Below are positions 27,605 to 37,561 of a DNA stretch of 64,000 nucleotides, one piece after another. The DNA lies in contig JBFLYO010000018.1 of NCBI GenBank assembly GCA_040756745.1, positions 1-64,000 on the forward strand, written 5' to 3'. This DNA is from JBFLYO01 sp040756745. Lineage in GTDB: Bacteria; Bacteroidota; Ignavibacteria; UBA10030; UBA6906. Every line of letters begins with the position of its first letter. Positions within the stretch are counted from its first letter, which is position 1. The position numbers and the translations under genes were made by a program. The notes under the pieces are model-generated. The model saw only the letters and a program-made list of their open reading frames with translations. It made no database searches and was not told where the DNA came from.

Positions 27605-30600
27605 ATGAGGAAGGTTACAGTGTCAGCCGTGATGATCCTCCTGTGCACTTCCATTCCTGCGCTTGCCGGACCTTACGGAAAGATCGCAGGCCGCGTAACA
27701 GACGCAGAGACCGGTCAGCCGCTTCCCAGCGTTGACGTCACAGTTGTGGGGACGTTGCGGGGGGGGTCGACCAACGTCGAGGGATTTTACACGATTCTTA
27801 ATGTCCCACCGGGCACATACACCGTCCGCTTCAGCATCGTGGGCTATGGGAAGATATCCGTCGAAAACGTGAGGGTGGAGATCGACCTGACGACCACGAT
27901 CAATCAGCAGTTGACGAGCACAACGCTGGAGGCAGCAGAAATCACCGTGACCGCCAAGCGCCCGGTGGTAACAAAAGACGTTTCCGCGAGTCAATTCAAC
28001 ATTGAGGCAATTGCCGTTGCGGAAATGCCGGTACAGACGGTGACGCAGGTCCTTGCGCTGCAGGCAGGGATCAAGGAGGGAAGCGACGGCATCGTCGTCC
28101 GCGGCGGCGGGACAAACCAGACGCTTTTCGTCGTCGACGGTTATCTGCTCAACGACGGGCGGTCGAATATCCCCTACGCTGCTGTCGGGCTCTCCGCGAC
28201 GAAGGAACTGCAGGCGCAGACCGGGGGGTTCAATGCCGAGTACGGCAACGTCCGTTCTGGCGTGGTAAACGTCGTCACGAAGGACGGCGACCGGACCCGC
28301 TACGGGGGGATGATCAACATCAGCTACCGCGCGCCCGCGCCAAAACATTTCGGCGTTTCGCTCTATGATCCGAATTCATATTTCAATCGCCCCTATACGG
28401 ACCCGGCAGTCTGCTGGGTTGGGACGAAAAACGGCACATGGGACGAATACACCCAGCATCAATATCCGTTCTTCCAGGGTTGGAATGCAGTAGCTGCCGC
28501 CACCGTGGCGGACAAGGACCCGACCAATGACCTCACAGCCAGCGGCGCGAAGCGGCTCTGGGAGTGGCAGCGCCGGCGCCAGGGGGACATCACCAAGTCG
28601 GATTATGTCATCGACGTTGGTTTCGGAGGCCCCATGCCTTTGATCAGCGAGGAGGTCGGCGACCTGCGTTTCTATCTTTCTCATTTCAATCAGCGCGACA
28701 TGTTTATCTTCCCGCTCTCGAGGGATGCATACACGGAGAACCACACCCAGCTGAAGCTCACGGCCGACATTGCGCCCGCCATGAGGCTGGCGGTTCTTGG
28801 CCTCTATGGAGAACAGTACTCCGTGTCCCCGTACGAGTGGACGACGGCACCGACCGGTTACGTCATGCGAAGTCAGTCGGAGGTCGCCGACCTTCTCAGC
28901 AGCACCGACGGCATGAACGTTCTCTACATGCCTGACCGGTACAGCCCAAGTGCCGTGTATCGGTACACCATCGGCGCGACGCTGACGCACATGCTGAGCC
29001 CCACGAGCCTGTATGAAATCGCCGTGCAGCGCAACCAGAGCCGCTACAGCACACATCAGTCGCCGTTGCGCGACACATCAAAGGTGTACCAACCGGTTCC
29101 CGGATACTTCGTGGATGAGGCGCCTTATGGCTACTGGGGGTACAGCTCAGGAGCGATTGACGGCGTGATGAGCACGGGCGGGTGGATGAACCTGGGGCGT
29201 GACCAGAGCGTGAACTCGACGACAACCCTGAGAGCCGACCTGACGACGCAGTTGGACGAGAACAATCAGGTCAAGGTGGGCGCCCGGTTCGCGTATGATG
29301 ATCTTGACATCAACTCAGGCACGTACAGTCCTTCGATGTCGACCTGGACTCGGAGCATGATCTATCATGTCTTCCCGTACAGAATCGGTGCCTACATCCA
29401 GGACAAACTCGAGTTCCAGGGCTTCATCGCCAATATTGGCGCGCGGCTCGATTACTCAAACCCCAACAGCGACTACTACATGCTGGGCCCGTTTGATCCC
29501 CTGTACAGCCAGGGCCTGGGGAAAACAATCGAACAACAGGCTCCCAGGGAACGGGCAAAGCCTCAGACGTACATCAGTCCGCGGCTTGGGATATCGCATC
29601 CGATCACCGAAGACTCCAAGCTCTATTTCAATTACGGGCACTTCGTTTCCGAACCCTCCTCCTCGATGCGCTTCCGGCTGCAACGTGAATCAAACGGCCT
29701 GGTAACCTATGTCGGCAACCCGAACATGTTACTGGAGAAGACAATCTCCTACGAGCTCGGGTTCGAACAGAACGTCATGGATCAATTCCTGGTCAACATC
29801 GCGGCGTACTACAAGGACATTACCCATCAACCGGGGTGGATCTACTATCAGAATATCAACACGTCTGTTCACTACTATGAAGCAGCGAGCAACAACTACG
29901 GCGATATCCGAGGCTTTGAATTCACGCTGACGAAAGTCGGGGCTTCGTGGGTCAGCGGGTTCCTCAACTACACCTATGACGTTCAATCGTCGGGATACTT
30001 CGACCTCACGTCATACTATCAGGATGTCAGCAAGCAGCGAAGCTACCTCCAGTTGAACCCGTACCAGTCCAAACCCCATCCACAGCCGTATGCAAGAGCG
30101 AACATTACGGTCCGTACTCCCGACGAATTCGGCCCGACCGTCTTCGGCATTACTCCGTTGTCGGGCTGGAGCCTGAATATTCTCGCCACCTGGACGTCCG
30201 GAAGCTATGCGACGTACAATCCGAATTCCATCCCCGGAGTGGTCGACAATGTCCAATGGCGCGACAACTACAACATCAGCATGCGTCTGATGAAAGCCCT
30301 TGCCCTCTACGGCGTTGAGGTCCAACTCTACATCGATGTCCGGAACGTGTTCAATTTCAGATTTCTCAATTTTGCAGGCTTCGCGGACTCGTACGACTAC
30401 CAGGATTACCTCGCTTCGCTCTGCTTCCCGTGGATGGATGGGGACAAGAAAGGCAACGATAGAATCGGTGATTATCGCCCGGACGACGTTGCGTATGATC
30501 CGCTCGAGCCGAATCCGAACAATGACCCTGCCATCAGCGCTCGAAACCAGGTGCGTAAAGACAAGAAATCATACATCGACATGCCGAATATCACCTCATT

Positions 30601-30652
30601 GACGTACCTGAACCCGCGCAACTGGATATTCGGCGTTCGAATCAGTTTCTGA
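27605..30652 (+). CDS. TonB-dependent outer-membrane receptor with carboxypeptidase-like N-domain
   Basis: A 1015-residue receptor. Signal peptide about 1-21; a CarboxypepD_reg-like beta-sandwich (about 22-100; IAGRVTDAETGQPLPSVDVT, GFYTILNVPPGTYTVRFS); plug domain (about 125-235; VRGGGTNQTLFVVDGYLLND, GFNAEYGNVRSGVVNVVTKD); and a long barrel to the terminal aromatic strand (NWIFGVRISF). This is the CirA/SusC-related type that imports large substrates with TonB energy. No SusD-like partner follows. The ATG at 27605 after AGAAGGAG is used. Position between a PorV-like protein and a secreted FnIII protein suggests a common export/uptake unit; the ligand is not evident. Confidence 0.93.
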   Translation: MRKVTVSAVMILLCTSIPALAGPYGKIAGRVTDAETGQPLPSVDVTVVGTLRGGSTNVEGFYTILNVPPGTYTVRFSIVGYGKISVENVRVEIDLTTTINQQLTSTTLEAAEITVTAKRPVVTKDVSASQFNIEAIAVAEMPVQTVTQVLALQAGIKEGSDGIVVRGGGTNQTLFVVDGYLLNDGRSNIPYAAVGLSATKELQAQTGGFNAEYGNVRSGVVNVVTKDGDRTRYGGMINISYRAPAPKHFGVSLYDPNSYFNRPYTDPAVCWVGTKNGTWDEYTQHQYPFFQGWNAVAAATVADKDPTNDLTASGAKRLWEWQRRRQGDITKSDYVIDVGFGGPMPLISEEVGDLRFYLSHFNQRDMFIFPLSRDAYTENHTQLKLTADIAPAMRLAVLGLYGEQYSVSPYEWTTAPTGYVMRSQSEVADLLSSTDGMNVLYMPDRYSPSAVYRYTIGATLTHMLSPTSLYEIAVQRNQSRYSTHQSPLRDTSKVYQPVPGYFVDEAPYGYWGYSSGAIDGVMSTGGWMNLGRDQSVNSTTTLRADLTTQLDENNQVKVGARFAYDDLDINSGTYSPSMSTWTRSMIYHVFPYRIGAYIQDKLEFQGFIANIGARLDYSNPNSDYYMLGPFDPLYSQGLGKTIEQQAPRERAKPQTYISPRLGISHPITEDSKLYFNYGHFVSEPSSSMRFRLQRESNGLVTYVGNPNMLLEKTISYELGFEQNVMDQFLVNIAAYYKDITHQPGWIYYQNINTSVHYYEAASNNYGDIRGFEFTLTKVGASWVSGFLNYTYDVQSSGYFDLTSYYQDVSKQRSYLQLNPYQSKPHPQPYARANITVRTPDEFGPTVFGITPLSGWSLNILATWTSGSYATYNPNSIPGVVDNVQWRDNYNISMRLMKALALYGVEVQLYIDVRNVFNFRFLNFAGFADSYDYQDYLASLCFPWMDGDKKGNDRIGDYRPDDVAYDPLEPNPNNDPAISARNQVRKDKKSYIDMPNITSLTYLNPRNWIFGVRISF

Positions 30653-30744
30653 TGAGTGCGGCGGTACGGCACCGATGCGGACAGAAACAGATTCCGTGTG
30701 GACATGGGTGCCGGTGACTTGACATGAACAAAGGAAGAATCACG

Positions 30745-32892
30745 ATGTGCTCCATTCGTCGTTGTACCCTCGCGCTTGCCATTGCAGCGTGCCTGCTCCT
30801 GTTATCGTCCCCCACCTCAGCCCAGGTGCCGGAGACTCAGAAACGCTATGTGCGGATTGGGACACTTCAGAGCCGCTTCACCGCGTATGGATCGGAAAGA
30901 GCCTGGAACGACGTCTACTACGAGGGGCTCACGTGGCCATCCGATTACAACAACTGCGACAATGCAGTGATCGAGCGTCAGTGGATCGGATGCCAGGACT
31001 TCACCGATACCAGGCCACAGACCTGGGAGAACTACTGCGTTGCGTTCACTCAGGCGTTTGCAGGCATCTCAGTGTTCCCCATGGTTCACAAACAGACTGC
31101 ACGATTCGCCCCCCCAGCGGTGCTTGTGGACTTCATGGACATCACCGCCGCCTATAGCGGGGAGATCGATGAGATCGACCCGAACCAGATACCGGACCGC
31201 ATCGTCACCAATGTCGTAAACACTTCCATGGGAGTGACGATGACGCGACGCATCCTTGCTTTCAGCCAGCAGTGGCATGACAATTACTTCATCAAGGAGT
31301 TCACCTTCAAGAACACCGGCTATGTCGACGCTACCGAGCGAAAGGTCTTGAACGCCGTTGTGAAGGGATTCCGGTTCGGCTTCGGTGTTCGCTACAGTGT
31401 CAGCCGCGAAGGGGCCTTCAGCATTGCTGACGGTCAGGACTGGGGGAAGCACACGTGGGTCACGAGACGCGGCGAAGACTATGCCCAGCACGTGAACGAC
31501 GTACTTACCGAGGCAAGTGGGATACCCCAGTGGCTCCGTGCAGGATACTGCTGGGCAGGCCAGTCAGCAGTGAACACGTTTAACAACATCGGCGGACCCT
31601 ACAAGACCAGCGACGGCCGTCTGCGTGCCCCGCAATTCGCGGGAATCGCCATCCTCCACGTCGACAGGAGCGCCACGGACAAGTCCGATGACCCGACGCA
31701 GCCAAACACACTCGGCTGGCACGCCGGCGATACATATCCGGGGCTTGGCGACATGTCGATCGTCACACTGCCGAATCATATCGACCTGTACAGGATGTTG
31801 AGCGGGGTTCCGTACCATGGCCTTGGACATCCGACCGAGCGCATGGATGAAGCGTATATCGCAACACAACCCGATCCGTGGAAGGTGCATGGAGACGGCG
31901 GCGGAACGAATCTCTGGATTAACTTCGGGCCGTACGACCTGGCGCCGGGAGACAGTGTGACTATCGTTCTCGCGGAAGGGGTGGCAGGGCTGAACAGAGC
32001 GGCGTGCTTTGAAATTGGCAGACTGTGGAAGAGGGCGTTTGATGACCCAACTTTCCAGGGTCCCTTTACCCTGCCAAATGGATCAACGACGGCGGACAAG
32101 GACGCGTACAAGAACGCGTGGGTGTACACCGGAAGGGATTCGGTCATGCAGACCTTCAGCCGCGCGAAACGCAACTATGACCTTGGCTACCAGATTCCGC
32201 AGCCCCCGTTGCCTCCCCAGCAGTTGTCCGTGAACTCCGGTGGGGATCGCATCAGTCTCTCCTGGGTCGCGAGCCCCTCTGAAGGGGATGCCGGATTCGC
32301 CGGCTACAAGATCTATCGTGCCACGGGAAAGACCGACACGACATTCCAGGAGATCGCCAGTCTGGGACCAGGCAGCACATCCTTTGACGACGTCACGGCC
32401 CAACGAGGCGTTTCGTACTACTACTCCGTCTCCTCAGTCAACGACGGGACCAACAACACCTCGGGTGGACCGAATCCGGCGGGAGCTCTGCTGAGCAACC
32501 GATTCCATACGCGAACGAATCAACCCGCATACCTGCGGCGGCAGGCCGGACAGAGCCTATCATCTATCCGGGTGGTGCCGAACCCATACAACATCGCTTC
32601 TCCCGGCATGCAGTTTCCCGGCGAGCCTGATAAGATCATGTTCCTCAACATCCCCGGACACTGCACGATCAGGATTTATACGGAGAATGGCGACCTCATT
32701 AACGAGATCCAGCATGAAAACGGAAGCGGCGACGAGGCCTGGAACTCAATAACCTCCTCCCGCCAGGTGGTGGTAAGCGGAATCTACATCGTTCACTTCA
32801 CTGTCACGGCGGACCAGACTGATCCGGCAACGGGTCAACTATTGTACGCGAAAGGTGATACAGCATATCAGAAGCTGATCATTATCCGCTAA
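30745..32892 (+). CDS. secreted protein with fibronectin III domain and C-terminal sorting-like domain
   Basis: A 715-residue exported protein. Signal peptide about 1-28 (MCSIRRCTLALAIAACLLLL, then SSPTSAQ); a large beta-rich domain (about 30-480) without a family I can name; a fibronectin type III module (about 490-580; ISLSWVASPSEGDAGFAGYK, YYYSVSSVNDGTN); and a final domain (about 605-715) starting IRVVPNPYNIASPG and ending IYIVHFTV ... KLIIIR, a divergent T9SS-type sorting module. The ATG at 30745 is preceded by AAAGGAAG with 7-nt spacing; the ATG at 30724 lacks a site. It follows the TonB receptor by 92 bp and closes the unit, with a terminator at 32929. Confidence 0.75.
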   Translation: MCSIRRCTLALAIAACLLLLSSPTSAQVPETQKRYVRIGTLQSRFTAYGSERAWNDVYYEGLTWPSDYNNCDNAVIERQWIGCQDFTDTRPQTWENYCVAFTQAFAGISVFPMVHKQTARFAPPAVLVDFMDITAAYSGEIDEIDPNQIPDRIVTNVVNTSMGVTMTRRILAFSQQWHDNYFIKEFTFKNTGYVDATERKVLNAVVKGFRFGFGVRYSVSREGAFSIADGQDWGKHTWVTRRGEDYAQHVNDVLTEASGIPQWLRAGYCWAGQSAVNTFNNIGGPYKTSDGRLRAPQFAGIAILHVDRSATDKSDDPTQPNTLGWHAGDTYPGLGDMSIVTLPNHIDLYRMLSGVPYHGLGHPTERMDEAYIATQPDPWKVHGDGGGTNLWINFGPYDLAPGDSVTIVLAEGVAGLNRAACFEIGRLWKRAFDDPTFQGPFTLPNGSTTADKDAYKNAWVYTGRDSVMQTFSRAKRNYDLGYQIPQPPLPPQQLSVNSGGDRISLSWVASPSEGDAGFAGYKIYRATGKTDTTFQEIASLGPGSTSFDDVTAQRGVSYYYSVSSVNDGTNNTSGGPNPAGALLSNRFHTRTNQPAYLRRQAGQSLSSIRVVPNPYNIASPGMQFPGEPDKIMFLNIPGHCTIRIYTENGDLINEIQHENGSGDEAWNSITSSRQVVVSGIYIVHFTVTADQTDPATGQLLYAKGDTAYQKLIIIR

Positions 32893-32928
32893 CAGGAACC
32901 GCTCTTCACGGACGTTCCCTCTTGGGCA

Positions 32929-32954
32929 AAAGGCGCGCGACAAACGGCGCCTTT
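32929..32954 (+). terminator. hairpin terminator after the FnIII gene
   Basis: Perfect 8-bp stem AAAGGCGC / GCGCCTTT with a 10-nt loop, 37 bp past the stop codon. The 3' arm ends in TTT and the sequence after it (CTATTATCAATG) is AT-rich, so it fits an intrinsic terminator, though the T-run is short. Confidence 0.55.
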
Positions 32955-32994
32955 CTATTATCAATGTTGAACAGATCAATCGCGAACACCCGCT

Positions 32995-34143
32995 ATGCGG
33001 CACATGCGACCTACCCTCCACATCCTCGCATTCGTTCTTTTGGTTGAGACCTCTATTGCGCAGATGTTGCAACTCCCTGCGCGACCAGCTGACGCTCTCT
33101 CGCGAGACGAGCTCATTCAAGTCATCGCTCCCCTTTTGCGCCAGAGCAGGGAGGATACGCTGTTCAGACAAATCATGAGCGGGAACGTCCCCCAGTTCAT
33201 AAGATCGCTCGTACCGGTCAGCTCCTCGGCCTCCATTGGAGGAAAACAGTATTCGGTGACGTACTATGTAACGCCCGACTACCTCGCGGTTGGATCGGAC
33301 GAAAGCTACTTCCTGGCGCCAATGACTCCGTCGCTGGCCCAGCGACTCGCCGACTTCCTGAGTTGCACGCTCCCGACGAGGAAAATGGTGAACGACATTT
33401 ATGCTGCGGCTGCGCTGAAGCTCCCCCCTGCTCCAATTCCCCCGAGCCCGGATATGACCACTGTCCCGGTCTTTGCGCAGCACGACTCGATGGTCTGGTC
33501 GCAGCGAGCGCCGCAACTCAGTTCCTCTCCCCTGGGTACACTGGTCGGAGGAACCAAGAAGGACGTCGTCGTCTCGAACAAGATCAGGAATGACCTGAAG
33601 GCGGGCGTCCCGAGGCCCGTCGTCATCTACGGCTGGCATCAGCTGAATGGTGTACCTATTCAGCCACTCTACAATGGACATGGCGAGACCTATGCAGATT
33701 ACAGCCACGGCATTCGTCTCGTCCACGAAACGGTGGTTGTGAACGGATCAGCGATCACGATTTCGGCGATCCTCAAAGACGATACGCTTTCCGCTTTGCT
33801 GAGTGATGAAGGTCCAATTCCAATTCCCCGATATGGAGACGCTCCAACAGGAGTGGAGAATAAGCCCGCAACGAAGCCACAGGGTATGTCATTGTTCCAG
33901 AACTTTCCCAATCCATTCAATCCATCCACAAAGATCACATTCCAACTATCCGCGCCGAGCGACGTGAAGCTAACAGTCTACGATGTGCTGGGGCGCGAGG
34001 TAGCGGTGCTGGTGAACGAAACAGAGGAAGTGGGAACATACGCGATGTTGTTCGATGCTTCTGCCTTGTCCAGCGGAGTGTATCTGTACCGGCTAACAGC
34101 GGGCGAAACTTCACAGGTTCGCAAAATGCTCCTGATGAGGTAA
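32995..34143 (+). CDS. secreted protein of unknown function with T9SS sorting domain
   Basis: A 382-residue exported protein. Signal peptide about 1-22; a domain about 24-285 with VTYYVTPDYLAVGSDESYF, then FLAPMTPSLAQRLADFL, VIYGWHQLNGVPIQPLYNGH and YADYSHGIRLVHETVVVNG; a T9SS sorting domain about 300-382 (QNFPNPFNPSTKITFQ ... LGREVAVLVNETEE ... SGVYLYRL ... RKMLLMR). The His- and Tyr/Asp-containing YADYSHGIR block looks like a conserved functional site, and I recall it from uncharacterised secreted proteins, but no enzyme class can be assigned. It lies between a terminator and the promoter of the next gene, so it appears to be its own unit. Confidence 0.7.
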   Translation: MRHMRPTLHILAFVLLVETSIAQMLQLPARPADALSRDELIQVIAPLLRQSREDTLFRQIMSGNVPQFIRSLVPVSSSASIGGKQYSVTYYVTPDYLAVGSDESYFLAPMTPSLAQRLADFLSCTLPTRKMVNDIYAAAALKLPPAPIPPSPDMTTVPVFAQHDSMVWSQRAPQLSSSPLGTLVGGTKKDVVVSNKIRNDLKAGVPRPVVIYGWHQLNGVPIQPLYNGHGETYADYSHGIRLVHETVVVNGSAITISAILKDDTLSALLSDEGPIPIPRYGDAPTGVENKPATKPQGMSLFQNFPNPFNPSTKITFQLSAPSDVKLTVYDVLGREVAVLVNETEEVGTYAMLFDASALSSGVYLYRLTAGETSQVRKMLLMR

Positions 34144-34177
34144 GACGATTATTCCGGCCAGGCTTACCCCGCCCACC

Positions 34178-34206
34178 TTGAATCCCGTCTTCTCTCCTGC
34201 TACATT
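34178..34206 (+). promoter_or_regulatory. promoter of the amidohydrolase gene
   Basis: TTGAAT (34178-34183), 17-bp spacer, TACATT (34201-34206); predicted start about 34213, leader about 85 nt. Confidence 0.45.
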
Positions 34207-34297
34207 AGATGGTTGGCTTTCCTGATCTGTCGGGAACCTCCCGCCAATCACATCCGGTACTTCACAGAGATTCAATAAACGTTTAAAGGGTCACCAC

Positions 34298-37200
34298 ATG
34301 TATTGTTTCACCGCTCGCCGCGTTTCCTTTCTTCTGCTTTCGTCGATCCTTGTCGTTTCCCTGCTCTCCTCGGCCCAACCTGTCACCTCAGTCACAACGA
34401 ACGGAAGCGGAAAATGGGACGTCTCAGCTCCGCACGGCCCGACACAGGACATCGAATTCGACACTGACGAAGGGACATGGATCGACCTGGACGTGAGTCC
34501 GGATGGCCGGATGATTGTGTTCGACCTTCTTGGCGATATCTACACTCTTCCTATGGAAGGTGGAGAGGCAAAACTCTTGAGCGGCGGACCTGCAATGGAA
34601 GTGCAGCCCCGGTTCAGCCCGGACGGCAGGAGGATTTCCTTCACGAGCGACTGCGAGGGAGGAGACAACATCTGGGTAATGGATTTCGATGGCAGTCACC
34701 GGCACTCCGTTACAAAAGAGAAGACCCGTCTCCTCAACAATGCAGTCTGGACGCCCGACGGGCTATATCTTATCGCACGAAAACATTTCGTGAACACTCG
34801 CTCTCTGGGAGCAGGTGAGATGTGGCTCTACCACATCAGCGGCGGAGAGGGCGCTCAGCTCACCAAGCGGCGCAACTGGCAACAGAATGCGGCCGACCCT
34901 TGCATCTCCCCAGATGGTCGCTATGTCTACTACGATGAAGATGTCAGTCCGGGGAATGCGTTCGATTACAACCGCGACCCGTACAAGGGGATTTATGTGA
35001 TCAATCGGTTCGACCGTGAGACCGGCAAACTCCTGCAGTTTGCCGGGGGGCCTGGAGGCGCGGTGCGTCCGCAAATCTCACATGACGGGAAGACGCTCGC
35101 ATTCGTGCGCCGGGTCAGACTGAACAGCGTCCTCTACCTCCGGACCATCGAAACCGGCGAGGAATGGCCGCTGTACGAGGGGCTGAGCCGCGATCAGCAG
35201 GAGGTCTGGGCGATCTTTGGGCTATATCCGAACTTCGCCTGGACGCCGGACGACAAGCACATTGTGATCTCGGCAAAAGGAAAAATCTGGAAAGTCGAGG
35301 TAGCCACGGGGAAGGCCACACAGATTCCCTTCCGCGTCCATGTGCGCCAGACCATTACCGAGGCAATCAGATTCCCTCAGACCGTCGCTCCGGATTCATT
35401 CAGCGTGAAGATGCTCCGTTGGGTGACTCCCTCTCCCGACGGGTCAGCAGTAGTGTATAATGCCCTTGGACATCTCTGGGTGAAAGCACTACCAAACGGT
35501 ACCCCGCGTCGGCTCACCCCCGAACCGCATTTCGAGTTCTATCCTTCCTATTCGCCCGACGGCAAGTGGATCGTCTATGCCACCTGGAGCGACGCAGAGA
35601 AGGGAGCCATCCGCAAGGTGCCGGCGAACGGCGGGACGTCGAGACGACTGACCGCAGTCAAAGGGACATACGCGGAGCCATCGTTCTCGCATGACGGCAG
35701 ACGAATCGTCTTTGTGAAGCGGGGCGGAGATCTGCTTCGAGGCCAGACGTTTGCCGCCGATCCAGGCATCTACTGGATTTCGTCTGACGGCGGCCCCATG
35801 ACACGCATTACCGATGAGGGGTCCTCCCCCCTGTTCAACAGGAACGGTGACCGGGTATTCATCATGACCCGGGAGGGTGACAAAGCCGCCCTTGCAAGCG
35901 TGGACCTCGAAGGAGAGAGGCGGCGCGTTCATCTGACTTCGGACTGGGCACAACAGATTGTCCCATCCCCCGATGAGGAGTGGGTGGCATTTACGGAGCG
36001 ATATAATTCCTATGTTACCCCCCTACCCCACACGGGGCAGGCGGTGCAGATCGGGCCGGACAAATCGAATTTCCCCCTGAAGCGGCTGACCCGCGACGCC
36101 GGCATGTACCTGCATTGGTCGGCCGACAGCAAAACGATCTATTGGTCGCTCGGCCCGCAATTCTTCTCCAGGAGACTTTCCAGGACGTTTACCTTCGTGC
36201 CGGGAGCGCCCGACTCAATCAATGACAGGCCAGATACGACTTGGATCAACATTGGCTTCATGGCCGCGACGGACCGCCCCACCGGCAAGATCGCCTTCAC
36301 CGGAGCTAGGGTGATTACGATGAAAGGGGATGAAGTCCTGACGTCGGCAACCGTCCTCGTTGAGCGCAACCGGATCGTTGCCGTAGGCCCATCCGTTGCC
36401 ATCCCGGAAGGGACGAAGGTCGTCGATGCGGAAGGAATGACGATCATGCCGGGGATGATCGACGTTCATGCGCACGGGCCCACGGGGAGCGACGGTATCC
36501 TCACTGAGCAGAATTGGGCGTTCACTGCAAGCCTGGCCTACGGCGTTACGACGGAGCACGATCCGTCCAACGATACAGAGGAGGTCTTCGCATCCTCGGA
36601 ATTGCTGCAAGCGGGACTCACTGTCGGCCCTCGGCTGTTTTCCACCGGCACAATTCTCTACGGGGCCGAAGGCAGCTTTAAAGCCATCGTAGATTCGATC
36701 GGGGACGCGCGGTCCCACCTTCGTCGACTCAAGGCCGTCGGGGCGTTCTCAGTCAAGAGCTACAACCAGCCGCGGCGCGACCAGCGACAGGAGATCCTCG
36801 CCGCGGCCCGGGAGTTGGGGATCATGGTTGTGCCCGAAGGAGGGTCGACGTACTTTCACAATCTCGCACAGATCATCGACGGCCACACGGGCGTGGAGCA
36901 CTCCATTCCAGTCGCTCCGTTGTATAAGGATGCGAAGACGCTCTTTGCAAGGAGCAGCGTAGGGTATACGCCGACGTTAATCGTGAGCTACGGCGGACTC
37001 TTCGGTGAAAACTACTGGTACCAGCACTCTCGCGTGTGGGAGAACAGGCGGCTTCTGACGTTCGTCCCGCGTGTTGTCGTTGATGCGCGCTCGAGACGGC
37101 GGATGATGGTAGAGGAGGACGATTGGGGTCACCTGGACGTGGCCCGATCCACACGGGAAATCATTCGACTGGGCGGGAAGGTTCAGCTGGGAGCCCATGG

Positions 37201-37552
37201 ACAGCTTCAGGGTCTGGGTGCCCACTGGGAACTCTGGATGCTTGCGCAGGGGGGAATGACGCCGCTGGAGGCGCTTCGCTGCGCGACCCTGTACGGGGCG
37301 CAGTATCTGGGGCTCGACAAGGATCTCGGTTCGCTAGAACCAGGCAAGCTCGCGGACCTCGTCGTAATGGAGAAAAATCCGCTGGACGATATCCGGAACA
37401 GCGAATCGATCCGGTACGTTATGGTCAACGGAAGGCTCTTCGACGCGGCGACGATGAACCAGATCGGGAACCATCCGGCGACGCGTCGGCCGTTCTTTTG
37501 GGATGGAGGAAAGGATCCTGCCGCGATCCAGGTGAATCAGGGAGAAGAATAG
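34298..37552 (+). CDS. exported amidohydrolase fused to TolB/WD40-like propeller
   Basis: A 1084-residue periplasmic or surface hydrolase. Signal peptide about 1-27; a propeller of PD40/TolB-type repeats (about 50-640; VSPDGRMIVFDL, FSPDGRRISFTS, YSPDGKWIVYAT); and an amidohydrolase metallo-barrel (about 665-1050). The barrel has the urease-superfamily start MPGMIDVHAHG (HxH metal ligands), a likely bridging Lys in AFSVKSYNQ, His in GVEHSIPV, and the end block LEPGKLADLVVMEKNPL. This propeller-amidohydrolase fusion is common in FCB bacteria and is annotated as imidazolonepropionase-like or dipeptidase-like; the substrate is unknown. The ATG follows AAAGGGTCACCAC. It is 9 bp ahead of the queE start. 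Confidence 0.9.
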   Translation: MYCFTARRVSFLLLSSILVVSLLSSAQPVTSVTTNGSGKWDVSAPHGPTQDIEFDTDEGTWIDLDVSPDGRMIVFDLLGDIYTLPMEGGEAKLLSGGPAMEVQPRFSPDGRRISFTSDCEGGDNIWVMDFDGSHRHSVTKEKTRLLNNAVWTPDGLYLIARKHFVNTRSLGAGEMWLYHISGGEGAQLTKRRNWQQNAADPCISPDGRYVYYDEDVSPGNAFDYNRDPYKGIYVINRFDRETGKLLQFAGGPGGAVRPQISHDGKTLAFVRRVRLNSVLYLRTIETGEEWPLYEGLSRDQQEVWAIFGLYPNFAWTPDDKHIVISAKGKIWKVEVATGKATQIPFRVHVRQTITEAIRFPQTVAPDSFSVKMLRWVTPSPDGSAVVYNALGHLWVKALPNGTPRRLTPEPHFEFYPSYSPDGKWIVYATWSDAEKGAIRKVPANGGTSRRLTAVKGTYAEPSFSHDGRRIVFVKRGGDLLRGQTFAADPGIYWISSDGGPMTRITDEGSSPLFNRNGDRVFIMTREGDKAALASVDLEGERRRVHLTSDWAQQIVPSPDEEWVAFTERYNSYVTPLPHTGQAVQIGPDKSNFPLKRLTRDAGMYLHWSADSKTIYWSLGPQFFSRRLSRTFTFVPGAPDSINDRPDTTWINIGFMAATDRPTGKIAFTGARVITMKGDEVLTSATVLVERNRIVAVGPSVAIPEGTKVVDAEGMTIMPGMIDVHAHGPTGSDGILTEQNWAFTASLAYGVTTEHDPSNDTEEVFASSELLQAGLTVGPRLFSTGTILYGAEGSFKAIVDSIGDARSHLRRLKAVGAFSVKSYNQPRRDQRQEILAAARELGIMVVPEGGSTYFHNLAQIIDGHTGVEHSIPVAPLYKDAKTLFARSSVGYTPTLIVSYGGLFGENYWYQHSRVWENRRLLTFVPRVVVDARSRRRMMVEEDDWGHLDVARSTREIIRLGGKVQLGAHGQLQGLGAHWELWMLAQGGMTPLEALRCATLYGAQYLGLDKDLGSLEPGKLADLVVMEKNPLDDIRNSESIRYVMVNGRLFDAATMNQIGNHPATRRPFFWDGGKDPAAIQVNQGEE

Positions 37553-37561
37553 GCTGAAAGC

